A stretch of 64,000 nucleotides of DNA from Treponema brennaborense (GTDB lineage Bacteria; Spirochaetota; Spirochaetia; Treponematales; Treponemataceae). The stretch is taken from positions 248,001 through 312,000 of the forward strand of contig JAMPCJ010000002.1 of assembly GCA_023666275.1 (NCBI GenBank). The letters run 5' to 3'. The translations under genes were made by a program, and so were the position numbers. The notes under the pieces were generated by a model. That model was not told the origin of the DNA, searched no databases, and was given only the letters and a program-made list of their open reading frames with translations. Shown in pieces: positions 56,379 through 64,000 of the stretch. Position 1 is the stretch's first letter. Every line of letters starts with the position of its first letter.

Positions 56379-57569
56379 ACTGCCGCCGGCGGGACTGCTG
56401 ATATTTCCGCCGACATACACGCGCGGCACACGCTTATTGACTCCGCATAATATTTCATAGGGAATTGTTTGGATGCTGTGGGCTACATCTTCTGCCGTTT
56501 GAAAATCATCGCCGCAGCCGAAAAGCAGCGCAGTATCGCCGCGTTTTATTCCGTGATTTTTTCCGATGTCGACAATGCATTGATCCATGCATATTCTGCC
56601 GACTATCGGATAGTTTTTTCCGTTTATCCGCACTTTGAATCCCGGCGACAATCTTCTGAGCAATCCGTCGGCATAGCCGACCGGCAGAACCGCGGTGTCC
56701 GTATCATGTTCCGCCGTCCATTCTCGGCCGTAAGAAATCGCGTCGCCTTTTTTGCGCGGGATTACGGCTGTCACGGTTGAAACAAAATCCATTACCGGCT
56801 TGAATAACCGCGGAAGCCGCCCCTGTTTCAAAAGATAATCGGCAAGCTCGCGGTTCGGAAGGTATCCGTACATAATAATGCCGGGGCGTATCATATCGAA
56901 ATACGATTCGGGATATAAAAGCACGCCGCCGGAAGCAGCGCAGTGAATGATGCCGGTATCGATTCCCGCATCCTTAATCGATGAAACTGCGGTGCGGAAC
57001 GATGAAATTTGATGATTCGTATAGGCTGCGTCATCAGGCAGCAAAGAATCTGCCGCAGACAAATGAGTGCAGACGCCTTCGAGCGCAAGAACATTTTGGG
57101 AAACGATGAAGCGCGCGACCGAAGCGGCGTCTTCCGGACGGCAGCCGATGCGTCCCATGCCCGTATCGACGGCAAGGTGAACGGCACGCTTTGCTCCGAC
57201 AGCGCCGGATTGTTCGTTTTGCCGGCGCACAGCTTCCGCAAACAACGCGATAAATTCGAAATCGAAGACAAGCGGCGTAACATTGGCAGAAAGAATATCG
57301 GGCATTTCGCTGACATCGCTTACACTCAGCAGCAATATCGGAGCGCTGATGCCGGCTTTCCGCAATTCCATTGCTTCATTGATTGCGGCAACGGCTAAAC
57401 ACGACGCACCGTTTCTCAGCGCCTCTATTGCTATTTGAACCGCACCGTGCCCGTATCCGTCAGCTTTTACCGGCGCGCAGATTTTTGTTTTGCTTCCCGC
57501 AAGCTGTTTGATAACAGACAGATTATCCCGCAAATGATCCAGATATATATGCGCAACTGTAGCTCTCAT
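56373..57569 (-). CDS. alr: Alanine racemase
   Basis: About 398 residues, PLP-dependent, makes D-Ala for peptidoglycan. The PLP Lys is in PVKADGYGHGA near residue 37; other features are DTGMGRIGCRP, CAASGGVLLYPESYFDMIRPGIIMYG and the catalytic Tyr in ISYGREWTA. The C-terminal beta domain has VLPVGYADGLLRRLSPG and GRICMDQCIVDIG. The ATG at 57569 gives the usual start (RATVAHIYLDHLRDNL); 57578 is possible. D-Ala supplied here feeds the MurF substrate. Confidence 0.97.
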   Translation of the reverse strand: MRATVAHIYLDHLRDNLSVIKQLAGSKTKICAPVKADGYGHGAVQIAIEALRNGASCLAVAAINEAMELRKAGISAPILLLSVSDVSEMPDILSANVTPLVFDFEFIALFAEAVRRQNEQSGAVGAKRAVHLAVDTGMGRIGCRPEDAASVARFIVSQNVLALEGVCTHLSAADSLLPDDAAYTNHQISSFRTAVSSIKDAGIDTGIIHCAASGGVLLYPESYFDMIRPGIIMYGYLPNRELADYLLKQGRLPRLFKPVMDFVSTVTAVIPRKKGDAISYGREWTAEHDTDTAVLPVGYADGLLRRLSPGFKVRINGKNYPIVGRICMDQCIVDIGKNHGIKRGDTALLFGCGDDFQTAEDVAHSIQTIPYEILCGVNKRVPRVYVGGNISSPAGGSL

Positions 57570-57682
57570 ACTGCGCAATCATACCTTTTTCCGCGTTTTT
57601 TTTCAAACGCCCGCAGAGAAACGGCGCCGCGCGAGTTTTTTCAAAACGATTTTCGCCGCGATGCAGCTTTCGCCTTGCGCTT

Positions 57683-58654
57683 TTACATTGCTTCGTAGAT
57701 TTTCGAGGCGAGCAGAAGTTCCGGATGATACTCGAAATGCATGTTGTCCCAAACCGCCCAGCGGCCGCCCCAAATAAAGCCTTCGTCCTCGAACACTTTC
57801 ACCACGGCGGGCGGCGGCAGCCAGCGATCTTTGAGCGGAATGAGCATCCAGTCTGCGTTGCCTTTTTGCTTTTCGTAGTTCCAATAAACGATTTTGTTTG
57901 TCCAGCCGCGCGGCAGAATGTCCAGCGCAATTCCGTAGCTGTGGAACGATTTCGTCGGACTGTCGCGGATTTGCCGCCAATTGTAGCCGTAGCAGCTTCC
58001 GAGCGTTTGCAGAAATTCCGCCGTTGCCGCGTCCGTTTCGGCAAGTTCGTAAACTTTTGCCTCCGCGCGCTTCACCGCCTCGCTCACATCGCGGTTCACG
58101 TTGAGCGTTTTTTTCCAAAGCGTCATGCTGCGCAGATGCGTTTCGGCGGAATGCCGCGTGTCGCAGTCATAAATCGCATCGAAAATAAATTTCGCAGAAA
58201 CCGCGCCGTTTCTGCGGTTTTCGTCCGATCCGTAATTTCGGATGCGCTGCTTTTCTTCCTCCGTGAAATCCGCGGGATCACGCAGCTCGCGCCGATAATT
58301 GTAAATCACGCGCCAATAATGATCGCTGTTTGCAAGCTCTTCTTTCGGCAAATACAATCCGCCGCAGCGATAAAAAACCGTCGTCCTGCCGTAGGAAGTT
58401 ACCGAAAGCGTCCAGTCGCGAATTTCCTCGTCATAGCCCAATTCGAATTGTACGGAAGGATACGCTTCGCGGAAAATGCCGAATTCTTCTTCCGCCGTAA
58501 GATCGCGACTTTCATTGCCGGATTGTTCCTGCGCTTCCGCACTGACGCTTTCACGGCTGCGAAAACCGCGGGAAGCGGAAAACAAAATCGGACACAAAAG
58601 CAGTGCCGCGAAAACAGCCGCAGCTTTCGGCAGTACATTGGATTTTCTATTCAT
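57683..58654 (-). CDS. M15-family D,D- or L,D-peptidase, exported
   Basis: About 323 residues with a signal or anchor segment at about 10-27. The C-terminal zinc peptidase domain has SFHSYGIALDILP (His and Asp ligands) and DNMHFEYHPE (third ligand His). This fits the VanY/L-alanyl-D-glutamate peptidase (M15) group but differs from the first VanY in the window. The middle region (about 60-190) is longer than the core family and helical. Substrate cannot be set; peptidoglycan is likely. Confidence 0.85.
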   Translation of the reverse strand: MNRKSNVLPKAAAVFAALLLCPILFSASRGFRSRESVSAEAQEQSGNESRDLTAEEEFGIFREAYPSVQFELGYDEEIRDWTLSVTSYGRTTVFYRCGGLYLPKEELANSDHYWRVIYNYRRELRDPADFTEEEKQRIRNYGSDENRRNGAVSAKFIFDAIYDCDTRHSAETHLRSMTLWKKTLNVNRDVSEAVKRAEAKVYELAETDAATAEFLQTLGSCYGYNWRQIRDSPTKSFHSYGIALDILPRGWTNKIVYWNYEKQKGNADWMLIPLKDRWLPPPAVVKVFEDEGFIWGGRWAVWDNMHFEYHPELLLASKIYEAM

Positions 58655-59141
58655 ACAAGTTTCATTCACCATTTCGGATTATGCATCAGCGGAAAGTCCG
58701 CCGGAAGAAATCCGTCCGTTCATTGTTCACTTGTAATTATACGCCTGCCGAAGCAATATGTAAAATACTTATTTTTCATATTTGCGCATGCGCACAGGAC
58801 ATGACATGCTGCGCCGCAAAGCCGCAAAACAGAAGCGGCAGAAAACGCGGGCGGCGAGGATATATTTGCGCAGGCAGGAAGAAATCTATGCAAAGCCGGA
58901 AGACAGCGGCAATAAAAACCGCAGCCGGTTTGCCGATTGGGAATGCGGCTTGCGGCAGCGGACGGGAATGAATATTTCCGCGCCGGACAGCACGAAACAA
59001 TGCGCGGCGCGGAAGTCCGCAGATTCAGTGGCAAGTGCGGCATGGCGTTGCCGCGCACGGAACGCAGCTTTTTCAAGCGGATGCATCGGTTATCCGCATG
59101 CGCACGCTCGGCGCGGACTGCCTGCCGCAAATGAGATGCTT
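58655..59141. other. Gene-poor interval between the M15 gene and the ABC importer
   Basis: Nothing here looks like a gene. The left end holds the M15 promoter (below). The rest (about 58780-59141) is GC-rich with many short inverted repeats (GCCGC/GCGGC near 58814-58837, GCGGAT/ATCCGC near 59080) and two copies of GCATGCGCAC (58786 and 59095). Open frames on both strands here have no recognisable similarity. Confidence 0.5.
58736..58764 (-). promoter_or_regulatory. Promoter of the M15 peptidase gene
   Basis: Minus strand TTTACA (58764-58759), 17-bp spacer, TATAAT (58741-58736). Confidence 0.65.
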
Positions 59142-59990
59142 CTATTCTTTTCCGCCGCCGTATACGGCAGATCCGCCGACAAAATAGCGCGACAAGGTAA
59201 AAAACAAAATAAATATCGGAACGCTTGCAATAACCGCGACAGCCATCATCGCGCCCTCGTCCGTAAATTTTTCGGCGGCGAAGCGGACTATATACGCAGG
59301 AATTGTTTTCATGCGCTCGTTCTGCGCAATAAGCAGCGGCCAGAGCAGACTGTCCCATTGCTGCCGGAATGTCAAAACCGCAATGGTCGCTATCGCAGGA
59401 CCGCAATTCGGAAAAATTATCCTGAAGAAAATACCCGGCTCACCCGCACCGTCTATGCGGGCAGCGTCAAGCACTTCTTCGGGAAACGACAGCAAATACT
59501 GCCGCATCTGAAAAACGGCAAGCGCGCTTATCATAAACGGAAGAATCAAGCCCGCATACGTGTTTTGAATTCTCATGTTCAGCGCGACCATATACAGCGG
59601 AATCATGATTGCTTCAAACGGAATCATCATCGTTGCCATTATCGACATAAACACAAAATTGCGTCCGCGGAATTTATATTTCGCCAATCCGAATCCCGTC
59701 AGCGACGATAAAAAAACCGTGGACAGCGTAACGCTTCCCGCTACAACAGCGCTGTTCAAAATGTTGCGCAAAAACATGTACGAATTGTCGTTTCCGGCAA
59801 TTGCGCGGGGAAAATTCATAAAATACGGCGGAAACGATATCCATTTAAATGGAATGCTCATGATGCGCGCCGCCGGCATAAAACTTGCCGCAAACATGAA
59901 CGCAAGCGGCACCAACACAGCCAATCCCGTAATGCTCAGGAAAAACAGCACAATCGCGTCCGCAGCCAAAAATCTTTTTTGTTGAATCAT
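59142..59990 (-). CDS. ABC transporter permease, MalG-like (carbohydrate type)
   Basis: A 282-residue inner-membrane permease with six predicted segments. The binding-protein-dependent permease signature (EAA loop) appears as EEVLDAARIDGAGEPGIFFRIIFPNCGPAI. The MalG-type N-terminal region (VPLAFMFAASFMPAARIM) and C-terminal RYFVGGSAVYGGGKE fit the CUT1 sugar family. Last of three ABC genes transcribed together; the ATPase must be supplied elsewhere, as common for CUT1 systems with a shared MsiK/UgpC-type ATPase. Confidence 0.9.
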   Translation of the reverse strand: MIQQKRFLAADAIVLFFLSITGLAVLVPLAFMFAASFMPAARIMSIPFKWISFPPYFMNFPRAIAGNDNSYMFLRNILNSAVVAGSVTLSTVFLSSLTGFGLAKYKFRGRNFVFMSIMATMMIPFEAIMIPLYMVALNMRIQNTYAGLILPFMISALAVFQMRQYLLSFPEEVLDAARIDGAGEPGIFFRIIFPNCGPAIATIAVLTFRQQWDSLLWPLLIAQNERMKTIPAYIVRFAAEKFTDEGAMMAVAVIASVPIFILFFTLSRYFVGGSAVYGGGKE

Positions 59991-60014
59991 TTTATCACCT
60001 TTGTTTATCGCAAA

Positions 60015-60911
60015 TTAAAAGGATACTTCATCGCTTTTACTGAAACGCAGCTGCAGCAAAGTGAGCAGAAGTATAAGCAGGAACAATATGATGCTCATAA
60101 CGCATGCCCTGCTGATAGCGAGATCCCGCATCGCCGTATTGTAAATATTCAGCGTGATTACATGAATCGGCGCGAGCGGAGCTCCGGACTGCGTCAAAAG
60201 ATACTGCGTACTGAATGTTTTCAGACATTGAATCATTGCGGTAACCGAAACCATCACCGTTGTAGGCTTTAAAAGCGGCAGCGTTATCAGCCAGAATTGC
60301 TGCATTCTCGACGCGCCGTCTATGACCGCGGCTTCATACACAGCCACCGGTATTTTGCTGATTCCGGTTATGAATAAAATGGTAAAAAATCCGATGTATT
60401 TCCACACATATATTAAAACCGTCACAAAACGTACCATGGAAGCACTCGCAAGCCATTTATGGTCCGTACCGACAGTGCCGAGAACCGCGTTCACAAATTG
60501 ATTGGCAAGCCCGCGCGGATCAAACAGCAGCATCCAAATAATCACCGACACAACAGAAGAAAGCACGGCGGGAGAATAAAAAAGCATCTGCCAGACGCGT
60601 TTGTTTTTGCGGCGCGAAAGAATGCATTCCGCAAGGATTAAACTGCCTAACGTAAGAATCGCAAAACAGCACACGGCAAATATCAGCGTGGCATACAAGG
60701 AATTCCAGAAATCTCTGCTGGCAAGCGTGCTTATATAATTTTTCAAGCCGATAAATTTCGCCGCACCGACGGAAAGCAGCTTGCGGTTGTAAAAACTGGT
60801 GATAAACGCATTGATCATCGGATAAAACGAAAAAAACGAGAAAAACAAAAGACCGGGAAGCGTAAAAAAGAGTCCCCATTTATTTTTTTTCTGTTCGAAA
60901 GTTTTAGTTTT
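60015..60911 (-). CDS. ABC transporter permease, MalF-like (carbohydrate type)
   Basis: About 298 residues with six membrane segments (LFFTLPGLLFFSFFSFYPM at the start). EAA loop VAVYEAAVIDGASRMQQFWLITLPLL. Partner of the MalG-like permease in a CUT1 sugar importer. The ATG at 60911 overlaps the binding-protein stop by 8 bases; a longer reading from 60950 overlaps it more. Gap to the MalG-like gene is 24 bases. Confidence 0.9.
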   Translation of the reverse strand, partial: KTKTFEQKKNKWGLFFTLPGLLFFSFFSFYPMINAFITSFYNRKLLSVGAAKFIGLKNYISTLASRDFWNSLYATLIFAVCCFAILTLGSLILAECILSRRKNKRVWQMLFYSPAVLSSVVSVIIWMLLFDPRGLANQFVNAVLGTVGTDHKWLASASMVRFVTVLIYVWKYIGFFTILFITGISKIPVAVYEAAVIDGASRMQQFWLITLPLLKPTTVMVSVTAMIQCLKTFSTQYLLTQSGAPLAPIHVITLNIYNTAMRDLAISRACVMSIILFLLILLLTLLQLRFSKSDEVSF

Positions 60912-62202
60912 CATCGATAATTTCCTGCATATTTTTTTTGAGAGTTTCAAGCGCTTTTTCCGGTGCGATGCCGGAAAGCATCACCGATTCCACGGCGTTT
61001 TTCAAAAGCGCGTCAATCCGAGGGGAATTGTCGCCGAAGTACACGCACGTGCCGTTTTCGAGATCCTGCTTAAAAACATCGGAATACGGCATGTCCTTGA
61101 ATGTCTTCGATTCAAACAGCGATTTCAGCGGCTGAATAATGCAGACTTCTTTCAAATATTCTTCGCTGTGAGAAAGCAGCCAGCCGATAAACTGCCATGC
61201 CGCTTTCTGCCGTTCCGGGGAATTCTGCGCATTCACCATGTAATAATGGCCGTAATAATGGCACGGCACAATTTCTTTCGCGTTTTTCCATTGCGGATAC
61301 GGCAGCACCGCCCACTCGCCGCTTTCGTAAAAACTTTTGTTTACTGTGAATATGCGCTGCTGCTGATACAAGCCGCTGAGGGACATTGCAATTTCATTTG
61401 CGTTGTTGTCGAAAATTTTCCGCGCCGGCGTGTACGTAGGCGATCCCAGATTTTCTCCGGCAGGTCCGAAATCCGCCATAAAACGGAACGCCGTAAGCCA
61501 GGCTTCGTCATTGATGATAGGAACTTTTCCGTCGGCACTGAAAAGCCTGCCGCCGAGCTGCTCGACCATCGGCAGCCAGCTGATAAGATAATACGGATAG
61601 CGGAAATCAAAACCGCGGCGGATAATTATTTCGCCGTCGCGCAAGGCGATTTTTTTGGAAACGGAAACAATATCTTCCCAGGTACGCGGCGCGTCTTTTT
61701 CCGGATCGAGATGCGCATCGCGGAAAATATTTTTGTTCACGTATACGCACCAGTTTGTCAGTTCCAGCGGAAGTCCGTAAATTTTGCCGTTTTCCGTAAT
61801 CGGATCCAAAACGCCGTTTATATATGCGTCCTGAATATCTTTCATGCTGCCGTAGCCGGCAGCTTCCGGAATCACCGGCGCCACCCGCCCGTTCGCAACA
61901 AACGGATACGAATCGTTTATTTCTATATTAAAAATATCGGGACCGTTGTTCGCGGCAAATCCGGACACCAGGATATCTTTAATTTTTGCGGACGGATACG
62001 GAATATATTTCACAGAAATTTCCGGATGCATTTCCTGAAATTCGGCGATATACTTTCTTTCTAATGCGGAACGATTTATATCTTCATGTGTCCACAGGGA
62101 AAGCTCGATTTTTTTTGAATGGCGGCTTCCGGAACAGCCGCACATCAATCCCAATAATACCCCGAACAGCATGCCGATTGGTTTTTGCATAAATGCTTTC
62201 AT
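60904..62202 (-). CDS. Extracellular sugar-binding lipoprotein of an ABC importer
   Basis: A 432-residue solute-binding protein (SBP family 1). Signal peptide with lipobox LLGLMCGC (lipidated Cys about residue 21-23). The mature protein has the SBP pattern IELSLWTHEDINRSALERKYIAEFQEMHPEI and NNGPDIFNIE. GAGGGAG lies upstream of the ATG. Specificity is likely an oligosaccharide or glycerol-phosphate-like ligand but cannot be told. First gene of the ABC operon. Confidence 0.9.
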   Translation of the reverse strand: MKAFMQKPIGMLFGVLLGLMCGCSGSRHSKKIELSLWTHEDINRSALERKYIAEFQEMHPEISVKYIPYPSAKIKDILVSGFAANNGPDIFNIEINDSYPFVANGRVAPVIPEAAGYGSMKDIQDAYINGVLDPITENGKIYGLPLELTNWCVYVNKNIFRDAHLDPEKDAPRTWEDIVSVSKKIALRDGEIIIRRGFDFRYPYYLISWLPMVEQLGGRLFSADGKVPIINDEAWLTAFRFMADFGPAGENLGSPTYTPARKIFDNNANEIAMSLSGLYQQQRIFTVNKSFYESGEWAVLPYPQWKNAKEIVPCHYYGHYYMVNAQNSPERQKAAWQFIGWLLSHSEEYLKEVCIIQPLKSLFESKTFKDMPYSDVFKQDLENGTCVYFGDNSPRIDALLKNAVESVMLSGIAPEKALETLKKNMQEIIDEN

Positions 62203-62298
62203 TAGTTATACTCCCTCTATAAGTTCTGCTCTATAAGCATTCATCGATAAAGTATAATTTTCAATATATATCGCCGTTTTTTACAGCAAATAGCGTTA

Positions 62299-62327
62299 TT
62301 TACACAAAAAGAGTAAATTATTATACT
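62299..62327 (+). promoter_or_regulatory. Promoter of the aconitase-family hydratase gene
   Basis: TTTACA (62299-62304), 17-bp spacer, TATACT (62322-62327), about 35 bases before the ATG at 62362. Confidence 0.65.
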
Positions 62328-62361
62328 CTGCAAAAACCGACTAAAAAGAAGGAGTGTTGAA

Positions 62362-64000
62362 ATGATTAAATTATGGGAAACAGGCGCATATCTCGAAAAC
62401 GGGAAGCTTTCAGATCCATCTTTGTCAGCCGGAATTTCCGCGGAAGAAGCCGCGAAAAACACAATGTCATACCGCATACTTCAGTCGCACAATACATCGG
62501 AAGAAGACAATAAATTAAAAATCAAATTCGATAAAATCACATCGCATGATATTACATACGTCAGCATTATCCAGACAGCCCGCGCATCGGGACTGGAGCA
62601 CTTTCCGCTGCCGTATATTCTGACAAACTGCCACAACAGCCTGTGCGCGGTCGGCGGAACAATCAATGAAGACGACCACTGTTTCGGCTTGACCTGCGCG
62701 CAAAAATACGGCGGCATTTTTGTGCCCCCGCATCTGGCGGTAATCCATCAATACGCACGCGAAATGATTGCCTGCTGCGGCGAAATGATATTAGGTTCGG
62801 ACAGCCATACGCGGTACGGCGCGCTCGGTACAATGGCAGTCGGAGAAGGCGGCGGCGAACTCGTCAAGCAGCTGCTCGGAAAAACGTACGATATCGCGCG
62901 TCCGGATATTGTCGCCGTATATCTGACGGGAGAAATCAATCCAGGCGTCGGTCCGCAGGACGTTGCGCTGGCGATTATCAAAGCCGTATTTTCAAACGGA
63001 TATGTAAAAAACAAAGTAATGGAATTCGTCGGTCCCGGCATACGTAATTTGAGCGCGGATTTTCGGATCGGAATTGATGTTATGACGACGGAAACGACAT
63101 GCCTTTCTTCAATCTGGGAAACCGACGAAACAATCAGGGCATTTTACGCCGCGCACGGACGGGAATGCGATTACCGGCAAATGTCGCCGCAGGGAACCGC
63201 CTATTACGACGGCGCAGTCGAAGTAAATCTTTCGGACATTCATCCGATGATAGCAATGCCGTTTCATCCAAGCAACGTGTACGAAATAGACGAACTCAAT
63301 AAAAATTTATACGATATTCTCGGCGATATCGAAGAAAAAGCGAAAATCAGCATCGGAGATGCCGTTCCGTACCGGCTGCGCAATAAAATCATCGACGGCG
63401 GCTTATACGTCGATCAAGGCATTATCGCCGGATGCGCCGGCGGCGGATTTGAAAACATCTGCGCCGCCGCGGACATTCTGAAAAACGCAGACTTGGGTTC
63501 GGGCAGTTTTTCGCTGAGCGTGTATCCGGCAAGTCTGCCCGTTTATTTGGAACTTGTACGAAACGGCGCCACAGCAGCGCTGCTTGAAACAGGAACCGTT
63601 ATGAAAACAGCATTCTGCGGTCCGTGCTTCGGCGCAGGCGATACGCCGGCAAACAACGCTTTCAGCATCAGGCATTCCACGCGCAATTTCCCGAACAGAG
63701 AAGGCTCGAAACTGCAAAACGGACAAATCGCATCCGTAGCGCTTATGGACGCACGCTCAATCGCCGCGACTGCCGCAAATATGGGAAGGCTGACAAGTGC
63801 CGAAAAATACGCGGATCGGCTGACAGCTCACGCGTATCATTTTGACAGCGGCATCTACGCAAGACGCGTGTACAACGGCTATACTTCGCCGCATCCGAAT
63901 GTCAAAATTCACTTCGGACCGAATATCAAAGACTGGCCGGAAATGCCTGCACTTGCCGATGACATTCTGCTGAAAATCGTGTCGGAAATCCACGATCCTG
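62362..64000 (+). CDS. Aconitase-family hydratase (YbhJ-like), truncated by window end
   Basis: 546 codons are visible. Features: [30 protein letters not shown] (Ser-Asp-Ser-His segment typical of aconitases), [29 protein letters not shown] (Cys near the Fe-S site), and [12 protein letters not shown] (NRNF-like motif). The closest family I recognise is the putative hydratase YbhJ rather than classic AcnA/AcnB; the substrate is unknown. AAGGAG precedes the ATG. It is divergent from the ABC importer and has its own promoter. The 3' end lies outside the window. Confidence 0.85.
   Translation, partial: MIKLWETGAYLENGKLSDPSLSAGISAEEAAKNTMSYRILQSHNTSEEDNKLKIKFDKITSHDITYVSIIQTARASGLEHFPLPYILTNCHNSLCAVGGTINEDDHCFGLTCAQKYGGIFVPPHLAVIHQYAREMIACCGEMILGSDSHTRYGALGTMAVGEGGGELVKQLLGKTYDIARPDIVAVYLTGEINPGVGPQDVALAIIKAVFSNGYVKNKVMEFVGPGIRNLSADFRIGIDVMTTETTCLSSIWETDETIRAFYAAHGRECDYRQMSPQGTAYYDGAVEVNLSDIHPMIAMPFHPSNVYEIDELNKNLYDILGDIEEKAKISIGDAVPYRLRNKIIDGGLYVDQGIIAGCAGGGFENICAAADILKNADLGSGSFSLSVYPASLPVYLELVRNGATAALLETGTVMKTAFCGPCFGAGDTPANNAFSIRHSTRNFPNREGSKLQNGQIASVALMDARSIAATAANMGRLTSAEKYADRLTAHAYHFDSGIYARRVYNGYTSPHPNVKIHFGPNIKDWPEMPALADDILLKIVSEIHDP

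Noticed and set aside
57725-58804. A 359-codon open frame on the plus strand
   Set aside because: Antisense to the M15 peptidase, whose zinc motifs and codon use are convincing; the antisense frame is a by-product of base composition.
58782-59711. A 309-codon open frame on the plus strand across the gap and into the permease gene
   Set aside because: It is antisense to the MalG-like permease for more than half its length, has an Arg/Ala/Gln-rich composition unlike real proteins, and no motif.
61168-62064. A 298-codon open frame on the plus strand
   Set aside because: Antisense to the sugar-binding lipoprotein; no ribosome site or recognisable pattern.
1-64000. CRISPR arrays, insertion sequences or prophage genes
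   Set aside because: No regularly spaced repeats, transposase motifs or phage structural proteins were seen on either strand.

Overview
The window is a chromosomal segment of a spirochaete, most likely a Treponema. Evidence: two tandem periplasmic-flagella sheath genes (FlaA family) beside a class II fructose-bisphosphate aldolase, a grpE-dnaK operon followed by dnaJ and a two-phosphatase/STAS/VanY operon, a PUR-domain protein resembling Borrelia BpuR, an AsnA-type asparagine synthetase, an OadGAB sodium pump, and poly-G tracts of the kind treponemes use for phase variation. The species cannot be fixed from the sequence. I see no phage, insertion sequence, CRISPR array or rRNA, and base composition is fairly even throughout.

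Layout. 1-2.6 kb: mraZ-rsmH-ftsL-murF (minus), with MraZ boxes under the promoter. 2.7-3.4: an orphan protein that may have a nuclease-like core. 3.4-6.2: flaA pair (minus) divergent from fba. 6.5-8.5: HD-GYP response regulator plus Hpt protein. 8.7-12.3: leuS and a cation-diffusion transporter. 12.3-17.2 (minus): two SpoIIE-type phosphatases, a STAS protein and VanY. 17.2-21.3 (minus): dnaJ, dnaK, grpE. 21.5-24.6: a lipoprotein with a G9 tract in its signal peptide, asnA, and a secreted endonuclease. 24.8-28.4: tRNA-Leu, tRNA-Gly, tig-clpP-clpX. 28.6-29.6: a KDPG-aldolase/VOC fusion. 30-33.5 (minus): argJ-argB-argD. 33.6-37.1: pyrimidine phosphorylase and recJ. 37.2-43.6 (minus): ligA, trmB, a lipoprotein, a degenerate GHKL-like protein and a Gfo/Idh oxidoreductase. 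43.6-49.3 (minus): TfoX-like protein, oadGAB, an FNT channel, a coiled-coil protein and the PUR protein. 49.4-55.3 (minus): ispH and two tandem copies of an XRE-cupin regulator plus acyl-CoA synthetase cassette. 55.4-58.7: radical SAM protein, alr and an M15 peptidase. 59.1-64: a sugar-type ABC importer lacking its ATPase, and a truncated aconitase-family hydratase.

Functional picture. Much of the window is housekeeping: wall precursor synthesis and division (murF, alr, VanY, M15, mraZ cluster), protein quality control (GrpE/DnaK/DnaJ, trigger factor, ClpXP), DNA repair (RecJ, LigA), arginine synthesis and glycolysis. Signalling is represented by an HD-GYP/Hpt pair and a partner-switching module with phosphatases and STAS protein but no kinase. 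Energy metabolism suits an anaerobic fermenter: sodium-pumping oxaloacetate decarboxylase, a formate/nitrite channel, Entner-Doudoroff-type aldolase and acyl-CoA synthetases. The best candidates for new biology are the slippage-prone lipoprotein, the duplicated XRE-cupin/acyl-CoA synthetase cassettes with a second G9 tract between them, the degenerate GHKL protein, the RecJ insertion and the inverted repeats controlling the oad operon.
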